A stretch of 64,000 nucleotides of DNA from Spirosoma arboris (lineage in GTDB: Bacteria; Bacteroidota; Bacteroidia; Cytophagales; Spirosomataceae). Shown here in pieces: positions 8,978 through 17,483 of this stretch. The stretch lies in contig NZ_WPIN01000001.1 of NCBI RefSeq assembly GCF_009754945.1, positions 496,001-560,000 of the forward strand, in the 5' to 3' direction. A program made the translations under genes and the position numbers. Position 1 is the first letter of the stretch; each line of letters begins with the position of its first letter. The notes under the pieces are model-generated. The model worked only from the letters and a program-made list of their open reading frames with translations, was not told the origin of the DNA and did not search any database.

Positions 8978-10003
8978 ATGAAAACGATTGAAACAATGAA
9001 ATCCTATCTATTAGGTTGTGATTGGGGGACGTCCTCTTTCCGCCTACGACTCATAAACAGTAGCGATGTCCAACTCATTGGAGAAATTACGTCTCAGGAA
9101 GGCGTCGCCAATACATTCACACGCTGGAAAGCAAATAGTGAAACGAAAGGAATCTCTCGGGAGCAGTTTTTTCGAGTGCAGCTACAGCGACAGATTAATC
9201 TACTGGCGAAGCAACTGGCCATTAATCTGGACGATATTCCGGTGGTAATTTCCGGCATGGCGTCGTCATCCATTGGTATGGACGAAGTTCCGTATGCTAC
9301 GTTGCCGTTTCCTATTGATGGAAGCCGGGCCAGCATTAAGCGACTCGATACACAACCCGATTTTGCGCACGACATTATACTTATATCAGGTGTCAGAACG
9401 GAGCACGATGTGATGCGTGGCGAAGAAACTCAATTAATTGGGTTGCTAGCTTTATTGGATAATCTGCATCTTAATACTGAAGAGTCAATTCTACTATTTC
9501 CGGGTACTCATTCGAAACACATCTACATCCAGAATCAGCAGGTTATCGACTTTCAAACGTTTATGACGGGAGAAGTATTTAATCTCATGTCACATTACAG
9601 TATTTTAAAAGATTCTGTAGAGTCAACAGGCTTGGCTGTCTTTGACGAAAGTGAATTGAAGGCCTTTAAAAGTGGCATCAACCAATTAACTAATTCGTCA
9701 ATTCTGAATAGCTTATTTAGAGTCAGGACAAATCAATTATTTAGTCAGTTGACCAAGCGACAAAACGCTCTTTATTTAAGTGGTTTATTGATTGGTAATG
9801 AGCTTAAATCATTATTACAGCAGCCAGATTCACAATTGATTTTATGTAGCGGAAACAATCTATATGAGCTATATAAGCAGGCAATGATAGAACTAAATTT
9901 AATAGGTCGGACAATCACTATTTCGGCCGATTTAATTGATAAAGCGACGATTGCCGGACAAGTCAAGATAGCGAAGAATCAGCTGTTATCCCTAAGCAAA
10001 TAA
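8978..10003 (+). CDS. dgoK: 2-dehydro-3-deoxygalactonokinase
   Basis: Phosphorylates 2-keto-3-deoxygalactonate with ATP, the second cytoplasmic step of galactonate breakdown. The sugar-kinase phosphate-1 motif GCDWGTSSFRLRL is near the N-terminus. It is followed by the DgoK signatures SGMASSSIGMDEVPY, GVRTEHDVMRGEETQ and FPGTHSKHIYI, then a C-terminal ATP-site segment LILCSGNNLYELY. Length 341 residues, slightly longer than the E. coli enzyme. ATG at 8978 gives MKTIETMKSYLL; a second ATG at 8996 (MKSYLLGCDW) is equally plausible because the first six residues are not family-conserved. It starts 7 bp after the dehydrogenase and ends 5 bp before the aldolase. The 3' half (about 9400-10000) is clearly richer in A/T than its neighbours. 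Confidence 0.9.
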   Translation: MKTIETMKSYLLGCDWGTSSFRLRLINSSDVQLIGEITSQEGVANTFTRWKANSETKGISREQFFRVQLQRQINLLAKQLAINLDDIPVVISGMASSSIGMDEVPYATLPFPIDGSRASIKRLDTQPDFAHDIILISGVRTEHDVMRGEETQLIGLLALLDNLHLNTEESILLFPGTHSKHIYIQNQQVIDFQTFMTGEVFNLMSHYSILKDSVESTGLAVFDESELKAFKSGINQLTNSSILNSLFRVRTNQLFSQLTKRQNALYLSGLLIGNELKSLLQQPDSQLILCSGNNLYELYKQAMIELNLIGRTITISADLIDKATIAGQVKIAKNQLLSLSK

Positions 10004-10008
10004 ATAGT

Positions 10009-10650
10009 ATGTCACAAAATTCATTCTCCTGGGAGTTATTCTCAAAAGCGCCCATTGTCGGAATTATTCGAGGTTTATCTGCCGAAGTGGTTGCCCAGAT
10101 TCTCCCTGTTTATCGGGAAGCAGGTCTGACTACCATTGAGATAACGATGAATACGCCCGGAGCCAAGGCCATGATTCAGCAGACATTAGAAACGAATAGC
10201 GAAGGGCTGAATATTGGCGCAGGTACGGTTTGTACAACAGAGGATCTTGACAAGGCATTGGATGCAGGGGCACAGTTTATTGTCACACCTATTGTCAATA
10301 AGAAAGTGATCAAAGCCTGCGTGAAACGTAACGTGCCGATTTTTCCGGGTGCCTTTACGCCCTCTGAAATTTATAATGCCTGGTCATTTGGGGCATCAAT
10401 GGTAAAGGTTTACCCCGCTACGTCACTAGGCCCCGATTATATAAAGGATCTCAAAGCACCGCTGAATCAGTTGAAAGTAATCCCAACGGGCGGCATTAGT
10501 CTTGATAATATGGCCGCCTATTTTAAAGCTGGCGCTGATGGCGTGGGCATTGGTAGTCATCTATTTGACAAGACGCTCATTCAGCAGAAAAACTGGTCAG
10601 GTTTGAAAGAACATTTTGAAAAGTTTTTACAAAAGAGTAAAGCCGTTTAA
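10009..10650 (+). CDS. dgoA: 2-dehydro-3-deoxy-6-phosphogalactonate (KDPG/KHG-type) aldolase
   Basis: Class I aldolase that splits 2-keto-3-deoxy-6-phosphogalactonate into pyruvate and glyceraldehyde 3-phosphate, the last step of the pathway. The small 213-residue TIM barrel shows Arg21 in the GIIRG motif, Glu44 in TTIEITMNTP, GAGTVCTTEDLDKALDAGA, FPGAFTPSEI and the Schiff-base Lys133 in MVKVYPA, followed by the phosphate-binding PTGGISLDN and GIGSHLF. The same fold serves KDPG and KHG aldolases, so specificity for the galacto compound is inferred from the adjacent dgoK and dehydratase. It begins 5 bp after dgoK, consistent with co-translation. Confidence 0.9.
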   Translation: MSQNSFSWELFSKAPIVGIIRGLSAEVVAQILPVYREAGLTTIEITMNTPGAKAMIQQTLETNSEGLNIGAGTVCTTEDLDKALDAGAQFIVTPIVNKKVIKACVKRNVPIFPGAFTPSEIYNAWSFGASMVKVYPATSLGPDYIKDLKAPLNQLKVIPTGGISLDNMAAYFKAGADGVGIGSHLFDKTLIQQKNWSGLKEHFEKFLQKSKAV

Positions 10651-10707
10651 GATTGATAAAAATTCACTCATATAAGCCCTAGGTCCCTTCTCTAATAGTC
10701 TATTAAA

Positions 10708-12012
10708 ATGTTCAATTCGAAAATTAAAAACTATCGCTGGCTTATTGTTTTTCTATTATTTGTTGCAACGACAATTAATTATCTCGATCGGCAAATAATT
10801 GGTTTACTGAAGCCAATTCTTGAAAAAGAATTTAGCTGGAGTGAAACCGATTTTGCGCATATCGTCATGGCATTTACAGCGGCTTATGCGGTTGGGCTTT
10901 TGTTATTCGGATGGATTATTGACAAAATCGGAACAAAGACAGGTTATTCCATTACCATTATTATCTGGAGCATTGCGGGTATGCTTCATGCTGTAGCCCG
11001 GAGCGTTACAGGATTTAGTCTGGCTCGCATTGGCCTCGGCATTGGCGAGGCTGGAAACTATCCTGCTGCAGTAAAGACGGTTGCTGAATGGTTTCCCAAG
11101 AAAGAACGAGGTTTGGCCACAGGTTTGTTCAATGCAGGCACGAGCATTGGTGTGGTTGTCGCTGTACTGATTGTGCCCTGGATATTAAATCACTACGGCT
11201 GGCACGAAGTGTTTTGGATTACAGGTGCCCTGGGTTTTGTATGGCTTATTTTCTGGTTACTATTCTATGAGATTCCGGCAAAGCAAAGCCGCCTTACTGA
11301 CGAAGAGCTAGACTATATTACGAGTGGGCAGGAATCGGCCAATAGCGAAACGTCAACTACGCAGCCTGTTAACTGGTTTAAGCTATTCACATACCCACAA
11401 ACCTGGGCTTACATTACGGGCAAAGGATTGATTGATCCGATTTACTGGTTCTTCCTGTTCTGGCTTCCTTCTTATTTTTCGTCCACATTCAATCTGGATC
11501 TGAAAAAGCCAAGTCTGGAACTAATGCTTATCTATACGGCCACTACGGTAGGCAGTATTGGGGGTGGCTATTTGTCGTCCTGGTTAATTAAAAAAGGGTG
11601 GCCTACCATAAAAGCGCGCAAGACTGTTCTGCTCGTATTGGCAACCCTGGAACTTTCGATTATTCTGGCCCAATTTGCTACGGGTGTCTGGGTAGCCGTT
11701 GGGCTTATCAGTCTGGCTGTTGCGCTGCACCAAGCCTGGGCCACAAACATCTTTACATTAGCCTCCGATATGTTCCCCAAGCAGGCGGTTAGTTCTGTTG
11801 TCGGTATAGGAGGAACAGCGGGTGCCCTAGGCGGAATTCTGTTTCCGATGCTGGTTGGTAGTTTACTGGATGAATACAAAGCCAGCGGAAATCTGGCAGG
11901 AGGGTACAACATCCTGTTTACCATTTGCGGCTTTACGTACCTGACAGCATGGCTCATTATTCACCTACTTACCAGAAATGCTAAAGCGATTGATGTGAGT
12001 GAATTAGCCTAA
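10708..12012 (+). CDS. MFS sugar-acid transporter, ExuT/ACS type
   Basis: Inner-membrane proton symporter of the anion:cation symporter family that carries hexuronates or aldonates such as galactonate. It has 434 residues and about 12 membrane segments. Motifs match ExuT and DgoT relatives: TTINYLDRQIIGLLKP in segment 1, ARIGLGIGEAGNYPAAVK, EWFPKKERGLATGLFNAGTSIG, and a C-terminal half with GGTAGALGG. It closes the galactonate operon 57 bp after the aldolase, and so probably supplies the pathway with acid made in the periplasm. Its stop codon overlaps the convergent purK stop by 4 bp (12009-12012), so the two operons end against each other. Confidence 0.88.
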   Translation: MFNSKIKNYRWLIVFLLFVATTINYLDRQIIGLLKPILEKEFSWSETDFAHIVMAFTAAYAVGLLLFGWIIDKIGTKTGYSITIIIWSIAGMLHAVARSVTGFSLARIGLGIGEAGNYPAAVKTVAEWFPKKERGLATGLFNAGTSIGVVVAVLIVPWILNHYGWHEVFWITGALGFVWLIFWLLFYEIPAKQSRLTDEELDYITSGQESANSETSTTQPVNWFKLFTYPQTWAYITGKGLIDPIYWFFLFWLPSYFSSTFNLDLKKPSLELMLIYTATTVGSIGGGYLSSWLIKKGWPTIKARKTVLLVLATLELSIILAQFATGVWVAVGLISLAVALHQAWATNIFTLASDMFPKQAVSSVVGIGGTAGALGGILFPMLVGSLLDEYKASGNLAGGYNILFTICGFTYLTAWLIIHLLTRNAKAIDVSELA

Positions 12013-13151
12013 TTTTTACTCACTACGCGAATTCCCGCTTTCACCTCGGCAACCTTCTCCCGAAGCGCATCCAACGAATCGTCCATGACCGTTACATGGC
12101 CCATTTTGCGGAAGGGTTTCGTAATGGCTTTACCGTAGAAAAATGGGAAGACTCCGGGCATAGCTAACAGGTGTTCCAAACCTTCGTAAACGGCTGGCCC
12201 TGTGTGACCATCCTCGCCGAGGAGATTCACCATGGCGGCTGGTTGATAGGCGGATGTATCGCCAAGGGGGTAATTCAGAATGGCGCGCCAGTGCTGTTCA
12301 AACTGAGACGTTACGTTGGCCCGGATGGTCTGGTGACCACTGTTGTGTGGGCGTGGTGCTACTTCGTTAATCAGCACATTACCAGACTTATCCAGGAACA
12401 GTTCTACCGCCAGCAAGCCTACGATTCCAAAGGCGTCGGCAGTTCGGCGAGCGATGTCCTGCGCTTGTTGATTGATTTCGTTCGAGATTTCGGCAGGGGC
12501 AAATAGGTATTCAACTAGATTTAATTCCGGGTGAAAGACCATCTCAACGGTTGGAAATGTCTGTACGTCACCCCGTTCGTTTCGGGCGACAATCACGGCC
12601 AGTTCTTTCTCGAAATCAACAGCTTTCTCCAATACACCGGGCGCATCGAAGGCTTTGCCAACATCTTCCACCGATGCGATGCGTTGAACACCCCGTCCGT
12701 CGTAGCCATCGCGACCAAGTTTGTGAAAGGCCGGAAAAAAGTCAGGCTGATAGATTTCGACCAGGGCTACATCGGCCCGATTTTCAGTTAAAATAAAATC
12801 GGCGGTGGGAAGATTATGGTCGCGGTAAAACTGTTTCTGGAGCCGCTTGTCCTGAATAATCCGAATAACCGACGGTTGAGGAAATACTCGTTTACCTTCG
12901 CGCTCAAGCGCTTCGAGCGCTTCGACATTAACGCGCTCAATTTCAATGGTCAGCACATCAACTGCCTGCCCGAATTGATAAACTGTATCGTAATCGGTTA
13001 GTGAACCTTGCGAGAATTGAGTACAGAGATGGCGACAGGGGGCTTCAGCGTCAGGGTCGAGAATATGAACGCGGAGATTCCAGTCGATGGCGGCTTGCAG
13101 AAGCATCAGGCCAAGCTGGCCACCGCCGAGAATGCCAATAGTAGGTGTCAA
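12009..13151 (-). CDS. purK: 5-(carboxyamino)imidazole ribonucleotide synthase
   Basis: ATP-grasp enzyme of purine synthesis that carboxylates AIR to N5-CAIR using bicarbonate and ATP. The N-terminal dinucleotide-like motif IGILGGGQLGLMLLQAA, ATP-grasp segments (IIQDKRLQKQFY, KLGRDGYDGRGVQ) and the metal-site region LLAVELFLDKSGNVLINEVAPRPHNSGH are diagnostic. I choose the TTG at 13151 (LTPTIGILGGG, 380 residues). The longer frame beginning with an ATG at 13223 reads through the 32-bp palindrome at 13159-13236, and its extra 24 residues are translated repeat sequence. No purE is visible nearby. It converges on the MFS gene with a 4-bp overlap. Confidence 0.93.
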   Translation of the reverse strand: MTPTIGILGGGQLGLMLLQAAIDWNLRVHILDPDAEAPCRHLCTQFSQGSLTDYDTVYQFGQAVDVLTIEIERVNVEALEALEREGKRVFPQPSVIRIIQDKRLQKQFYRDHNLPTADFILTENRADVALVEIYQPDFFPAFHKLGRDGYDGRGVQRIASVEDVGKAFDAPGVLEKAVDFEKELAVIVARNERGDVQTFPTVEMVFHPELNLVEYLFAPAEISNEINQQAQDIARRTADAFGIVGLLAVELFLDKSGNVLINEVAPRPHNSGHQTIRANVTSQFEQHWRAILNYPLGDTSAYQPAAMVNLLGEDGHTGPAVYEGLEHLLAMPGVFPFFYGKAITKPFRKMGHVTVMDDSLDALREKVAEVKAGIRVVSKN

Positions 13152-13158
13152 AATGGTG

Positions 13159-13236
13159 AAAGAGCGAAAGAGTGAAAGAGCGAAAGCACGCAAAGTTACC
13201 TCTTCGTGCTTTCGCTCTTTCACTCTTTCGCTCTTT
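13159..13236. repeat. Perfect 32-bp inverted repeat with 8-nt periodic arms
   Basis: Arm 13159-13190 is the exact reverse complement of 13205-13236, with a 14-nt loop. Each arm is built of octamers: GAAAGAGC, GAAAGAGT, GAAAGAGC, GAAAGCAC. It lies between the DUF2807 gene and purK, both on the minus strand, and its RNA would fold into a very stable hairpin just before purK. Confidence 0.9.
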
Positions 13237-13258
13237 TTCTTGCTTAGTAAGCCTTTCT

Positions 13259-13963
13259 TTAGTCTCTATGCTTAATGTCGGCCCCGCCAGATTCGCTTTT
13301 GGATAGCACTTTGGCTGAGCCATAATAATAGATATCTGCGCCACCCGATGCTTTCATAGTCAACTCTTTACTGGCGTTGACATACACGTCAGAACCGCCC
13401 GACGAGTTGGCATTGCAAATATCAACGGTCAGTTTACGGGCATCTAGATCGGCACCACCCGAGCCATTGGCGTTAAGCGACCGGGCCGAACCTTGCAAAA
13501 TAGCATCTGCTCCGCCTGATGCCGATACATTCAATTTATCCGCTTTGAGATCCAGCTTTATATCTGAACCACCCGATGCTTCCAGGTTCAGGTCATCGAA
13601 TGACAGCTTGCCCTGCCCGAATACATCGGCTCCGCCTGACGCCTGTAAATTGTTCAACTGCTTGAATGTCAGGTATGCTTTTACGTAGGTATTACGGCCA
13701 AAATTCCAGCCGCTAAATCCCTTACGCTCGATATAGAGTCTTAGAGTGCCGCTTTTGACTTCAGAAATTACCCGATCTTCATCAATACCTTTGGCTTCAA
13801 AAGTTAACTTCTCCGAGCTGCCCTGCGTCAGATAAACGTCAATACCGCTACTGACGCTCAGCCCAGTAAAACCAGAAACGGTACGATCTTTCTTCCAATC
13901 GTCAGTACTGGCTGAGTTTATACTGGTCGTAAGTATGAAAATTCCTGCTATAATCGCTTTCAT
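13259..13963 (-). CDS. Secreted DUF2807 (head GIN-type) adhesin-like protein
   Basis: Exported beta-helical protein of unknown biochemical role, common in Bacteroidota. The start is taken at 13963 (MKAIIAGIFILTTSINSAS), which gives a clean signal peptide; an upstream ATG at 14002 would add 13 unlikely residues. The mature part opens with the family segment FTGLSVSSGIDVYLTQGSSEKLTFEA. It then repeats short blocks with SGGAD or SGGSD about every 20 residues (ASGGADVFGQG, ASGGSDIKLD, ASGGADAILQG, GSGGADLDA, SSGGSDVYVN, ASGGADIYYYG, ESGGADIKHRD), forming stacked turns. It is followed on the same strand by purK beyond the palindrome. Length 234 residues. Confidence 0.85.
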   Translation of the reverse strand: MKAIIAGIFILTTSINSASTDDWKKDRTVSGFTGLSVSSGIDVYLTQGSSEKLTFEAKGIDEDRVISEVKSGTLRLYIERKGFSGWNFGRNTYVKAYLTFKQLNNLQASGGADVFGQGKLSFDDLNLEASGGSDIKLDLKADKLNVSASGGADAILQGSARSLNANGSGGADLDARKLTVDICNANSSGGSDVYVNASKELTMKASGGADIYYYGSAKVLSKSESGGADIKHRD

Positions 13964-14306
13964 TGGTGAAGGTGTTTGATTCGATTTATTAAGAAGATGC
14001 AAAAATGAAGATTAATGTTGCATGATAACCCGAAAAAAGATGTCCGGTTTTAAGGATATCTTTGTCCGGTAACGGACGCCATAATGAGAGTTGCTCGCTG
14101 TAAATGTCTATTTATCAGTAGGCTATGAGTTTGGCATGACGCTTGAGCCGCTACTAGTTAATCGAACGTATTGATATAAACAGAATACGCTGTGAATGCT
14201 CAATTGCTTTGCGATATTTGTTTATACGAATTGATTTTTGAACAGTAAACACTCCTGACGATCAATCGGCTTAACTTAACTAAAATCTTTACTAAAGTAA
14301 TTAAAT
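13964..14306. other. Divergent intergenic region with small palindrome
   Basis: A 343-bp spacer between the divergent DUF2807 and ABC-ATPase genes with no credible coding frame. TGTCCGG occurs at 14041-14047 and again inside the palindrome GTCCG-GTAA-CGGAC at 14064-14077. This could be a regulator-binding site, but no regulator gene is adjacent. The rest is A/T-rich and presumably holds both promoters; I cannot place them confidently. Confidence 0.5.
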
Positions 14307-15005
14307 ATGATTCAACTCCGCAACGTCTCGAAATTCTACCCCGCTGGTTTTGGTCGGGTGTATGTGTTGCGTAACATCAACCTCGAAATTAATCAGGGCG
14401 AGTTTGTATCGATCATGGGGCCATCGGGATCAGGCAAGTCAACCTTGCTGCACATTCTGGGCCTGCTCGAGGAACCCTCCGAAGGTGAATATTTCTTTGA
14501 CGACCAACCTGTTCAGAAACTGTCGGAAAAAAGACGTACCGAACTTCACCGAACACGTATTGGCTTTGTGTTTCAGGCTTATCACCTGATTGACGAACTA
14601 ACTGTGTATGAAAACATTGAAACACCACTACTCTACAAAGGTCTGAGCGGATCTGAGCGCAAAAGCCGTGTGGCCGAACTGCTTGACCGCTTCAATATGG
14701 TGGCCAAGAAAGATTTGTTTCCAGCCCAATTGTCAGGTGGACAACAACAGTTAGTCGGCATTGCGCGGGCGCTGGCCGCTGAGCCAAGCGTTATATTCGC
14801 CGATGAACCAACCGGAAATTTGCACTCCGATCAGGCCCGTGATATTATGGAGCTGTTCCGCGAATTGAATCAGAAAGATGGGGTGACTATTGTGCAGGTG
14901 ACTCATTCTGAACTCAATGCCGAATATGGATCGCGAGTGATTCGCCTGAAAGATGGTTGGCTGGAAGACTCAGCGCTGAAGTTGAGCGAACAGGGCGTTA
15001 AGTAA
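14307..15005 (+). CDS. ABC transporter ATP-binding protein, LolD/MacB class
   Basis: Cytoplasmic ATPase that would power a lipoprotein-release or macrolide/peptide export permease. Walker [10 protein letters not shown] is at residues 38-46 and the signature [15 protein letters not shown] begins at Leu142. Walker [10 protein letters not shown] follows with Asp166 and catalytic Glu167, then the switch histidine in VTHS. The 232-residue length and the [20 protein letters not shown] segment are typical of the LolD/MacB/FtsE group. No permease gene is adjacent: the downstream gene is a convergent aminotransferase whose 3' end overlaps this one by 36 bp (14970-15005). The TolC and HlyD genes further on may be its partners, which is inference. 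Confidence 0.9.
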   Translation: MIQLRNVSKFYPAGFGRVYVLRNINLEINQGEFVSIMGPSGSGKSTLLHILGLLEEPSEGEYFFDDQPVQKLSEKRRTELHRTRIGFVFQAYHLIDELTVYENIETPLLYKGLSGSERKSRVAELLDRFNMVAKKDLFPAQLSGGQQQLVGIARALAAEPSVIFADEPTGNLHSDQARDIMELFRELNQKDGVTIVQVTHSELNAEYGSRVIRLKDGWLEDSALKLSEQGVK

Positions 15006-15812
15006 TGAATTGGTAGAAAAGCCTGATACCTGACTCAGCAGAGATAAACCGCTTATTTGACGCAACGACTGAATACCCATTACGTTTGCACAAAACACGA
15101 CTTCAGCCTGCGTTAGTACAGTTGGTTTGAAAATTCCCTCGGAGACAATAATGCCAACGGAGGGAGCTATTCGAAGTAACTGCTGTCGAACAATACCACC
15201 GATACAGCCGGTCTGGAGTGAAGGGGTAAACAGGGTTTGGTTAGTATACCAGAACAGGTTTGAAGCAAGACATTCGGCGAGGTTACCAGTTGTATCGAGC
15301 AAAATAACGTCGTCGAATGCATGCTGCTGTCTGTAAAGACCAGCCATTACGTAGGGGAGTGCATTGAGCGTTTTGAATGCCGAAACCGGCGATTGCACGA
15401 GCCGAAATGCCTCATAAATGCCCGTTATCGATTTCTCAGTCAGCGAAAATCCCTGTCCAGCACGAGCCGAAATCAGAATGTGAGCATCGTTTGTGGATGG
15501 CGTATAAAGACCCCCTGATTGCCGCCAAATCTGGATTTTTATTCGGGCGGTCTGTTCCGTTAAATCGTTTACCGAAAGTAAGTGTCGAATGCCCTGATAA
15601 ACCGTTTCGGTGCTGAAGCCATCTGGCTGATTGAGTTGAAGGGCTGCCATCCCGGCTGTAAGACGGGCGAAGTGATCGGGCCAGTACCAAACCCGTCCAT
15701 TCTCGTACCGAATAGTTTCAAAAAGACCGTCGCCGTACTGAAACGCGCGGTCATTTGCCAATAGGCAAAACTCATTTTCAGAAAGTATATCCGAATTATA
15801 AACCAGAAACAT
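14970..15812 (-). CDS. Class IV aminotransferase (aminodeoxychorismate lyase-like)
   Basis: PLP enzyme of fold type IV, the family containing PabC, branched-chain aminotransferases and D-amino acid transaminases. Motifs seen are the N-terminal NDRAFQYGDGLFETIR, the substrate-carboxylate segment RLTAGMAALQL, the catalytic lysine in FKTLNALPYVMAGLYR, and the phosphate-binding stretch LLDTTGNLAECLASNLFW with CIGGIVRQQLL. At 280 residues it fits PabC-like members best, but sequence alone does not separate lyase from transaminase activity. Its 3' end overlaps the ABC ATPase gene by 36 bp on the opposite strand. Confidence 0.85.
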   Translation of the reverse strand: MFLVYNSDILSENEFCLLANDRAFQYGDGLFETIRYENGRVWYWPDHFARLTAGMAALQLNQPDGFSTETVYQGIRHLLSVNDLTEQTARIKIQIWRQSGGLYTPSTNDAHILISARAGQGFSLTEKSITGIYEAFRLVQSPVSAFKTLNALPYVMAGLYRQQHAFDDVILLDTTGNLAECLASNLFWYTNQTLFTPSLQTGCIGGIVRQQLLRIAPSVGIIVSEGIFKPTVLTQAEVVFCANVMGIQSLRQISGLSLLSQVSGFSTNSLLNALFAQLQR

Positions 15813-15886
15813 GCTTAGTTTGCGCCGTTTATCCTAAAACGATAGCTGCGTCGAAGGTAAGTTTGTAACATTGAACCATCAAAATT

Positions 15887-17401
15887 ATGTGTATGCAGCG
15901 TAAGCTTTTTTTAGGAATCGGAATCGTGGGTTGTTTGCTGTCTATAAGCTTGACAAGCTTACAGGCGCAGAGCGTACCGGGAGCCGTAGCGCCAGGCGCG
16001 ACTACCGGCAAAGCGGATACGTTACCCGTGCTGAGTTTACCGCAGTGCATTGATATTGCCTTAAAGAACAACATCACCGTTCGACAAGGCCAATTGCAGG
16101 TACAAAGTAGTACACTGCAATTAAAACAATCTAAGCTGAATCAGCTACCTACCGTTAACGGCTTTGCATCGCAAGGCTTTAGTTCTGGACGGAACATCAA
16201 CCCCAGTACTAACCAGTTCGTTGATGTTGGCGTACGGTCTAATAATTTTCAGCTTTCTGGTTCGGTGCCTGTCTTTCAGGGTTATCAGTTAAGAAATCTG
16301 ATTCGTCAGAACCAGACGATTGTTAAAGCGACGGAAAAAGAACTGGATGCAACTGAAAATACAGTAATCCTTAATGTTATTCAGCAGTATCTGAATGTAC
16401 TGACAGGAGCTGAACAGCTGACCGTTGCTAAGCGGCAGGCTGAAACGTCGCAATTACAGGTAGAGCGTACCCAAAAATTAGTGAACGCTGGTTCGGCACC
16501 CGAAGCGAACCTGTTTGAAATTAAGGCTACACTAGCGAATGATGAACTAGCAATTGTAAATGCACAAAATACGGTTGATCTGGCAAAGTTGGCGTTGTTA
16601 CAAGCTATGAATCTACCTGGTGGACAGGCATTTGAAATTGAATATATCAAACTGCCCGATCCACGTATAGAAGGCTATACGGCAACGGCGTTGCAGGTTT
16701 ATGAAACCGCTCTGAGTACACAGCCACAAATTATTGCTGCTGATCTTCGTACCGAAAGCGCTCGTATTGGCATTGATGTGGCAAAAGCGGGACTTTACCC
16801 ACGTCTTAGTCTCAGCGGTAATTTATCGTCGATTTATTCGACAGTAGGCCTTCAGCGGTTTGTTGCCGACGGGACAACGACAGAGAATAGGACAGATGCT
16901 AATGTTATTATAGGTGGCATAACGCAACCAGTTACCATTGTTACCTCGCAGCCGGGGGGGACTTACCAGACCTATGGATTTTTTGAGCAATTAACCAATA
17001 CCCTCAACCGGGGTGTATCGCTTAACCTCAACATTCCTATTTTTACGAATCGCCAGTACCACACTAACGTAACCACTGCGATTATTCAGCAGCAAAATGC
17101 GCAACTTACTGCCGATAATACACGTCTGCAACTGCGTCAGCAAATCGAAACGGCTTACACCAATCTGTTGGCAGCGTCGAATCGTTACCGGGCTACCGAT
17201 GCATCAGTGTCATCTTTAGAACGGGCGTTTAAAGCAGCCGAAAGTCGTTTCAATGCTGGAGCCATCAACGCTGTTGATTATAGCCTTGCCAAACTCCGAT
17301 TCGATAATGCCCGTGCGCAGTTAGTGCAGGCTAAATACGATTATGTGTTTCGAACCAAAATTTTAGATTTTTACCAAAATAAACCGCTTAGTTTTAATTA
17401 G
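15887..17401 (+). CDS. TolC-family outer-membrane efflux protein
   Basis: Outer-membrane exit duct of a tripartite efflux system. A signal peptide (MCMQRKLFLGIGIVGCLLSISLTSLQAQ) precedes the paired outer-membrane efflux repeats: LPQCIDIALKNNITVRQGQLQVQSS opens the first, and long alpha-helical coiled-coil stretches follow (LNVLTGAEQLTVAKRQAETS, and NAGAINAVDYSLAKLRFDNARAQLVQAKYDYVFR near the end). Length 504 residues is usual. ATG at 15887 is used; an ATG two codons later is equally possible. The adaptor gene follows after an 82-bp spacer made almost entirely of an imperfect inverted repeat. Confidence 0.92.
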   Translation: MCMQRKLFLGIGIVGCLLSISLTSLQAQSVPGAVAPGATTGKADTLPVLSLPQCIDIALKNNITVRQGQLQVQSSTLQLKQSKLNQLPTVNGFASQGFSSGRNINPSTNQFVDVGVRSNNFQLSGSVPVFQGYQLRNLIRQNQTIVKATEKELDATENTVILNVIQQYLNVLTGAEQLTVAKRQAETSQLQVERTQKLVNAGSAPEANLFEIKATLANDELAIVNAQNTVDLAKLALLQAMNLPGGQAFEIEYIKLPDPRIEGYTATALQVYETALSTQPQIIAADLRTESARIGIDVAKAGLYPRLSLSGNLSSIYSTVGLQRFVADGTTTENRTDANVIIGGITQPVTIVTSQPGGTYQTYGFFEQLTNTLNRGVSLNLNIPIFTNRQYHTNVTTAIIQQQNAQLTADNTRLQLRQQIETAYTNLLAASNRYRATDASVSSLERAFKAAESRFNAGAINAVDYSLAKLRFDNARAQLVQAKYDYVFRTKILDFYQNKPLSFN

Positions 17402-17403
17402 TG

Positions 17404-17483
17404 AATGAATGAATTTGTGAATGAGCGAATAAATTCGCGTCAACTTGTATTCACCTATTGGCTCATTCACACAACCATTCATT
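17404..17483. repeat. Imperfect inverted repeat with TTCGCGTCA loop word
   Basis: The left arm (17404-17431, AATGAATG...GTGAATGAGCGAATA) pairs imperfectly with 17455-17483 (CTATTGGCTCATTCACACAACCATTCATT reversed). It fills the whole tolC-hlyD spacer and ends one base before the adaptor ATG. The loop carries TTCGCGTCA, the reverse complement of the TGACGCGAA word shared with the palindromes at 23921 and 62270. Confidence 0.75.

Noticed and set aside
13157..13240. Intrinsic terminator only
   Set aside because: The stem is long and palindromic beyond the needs of a terminator and made of octamer repeats; terminator action is possible but not the main explanation.
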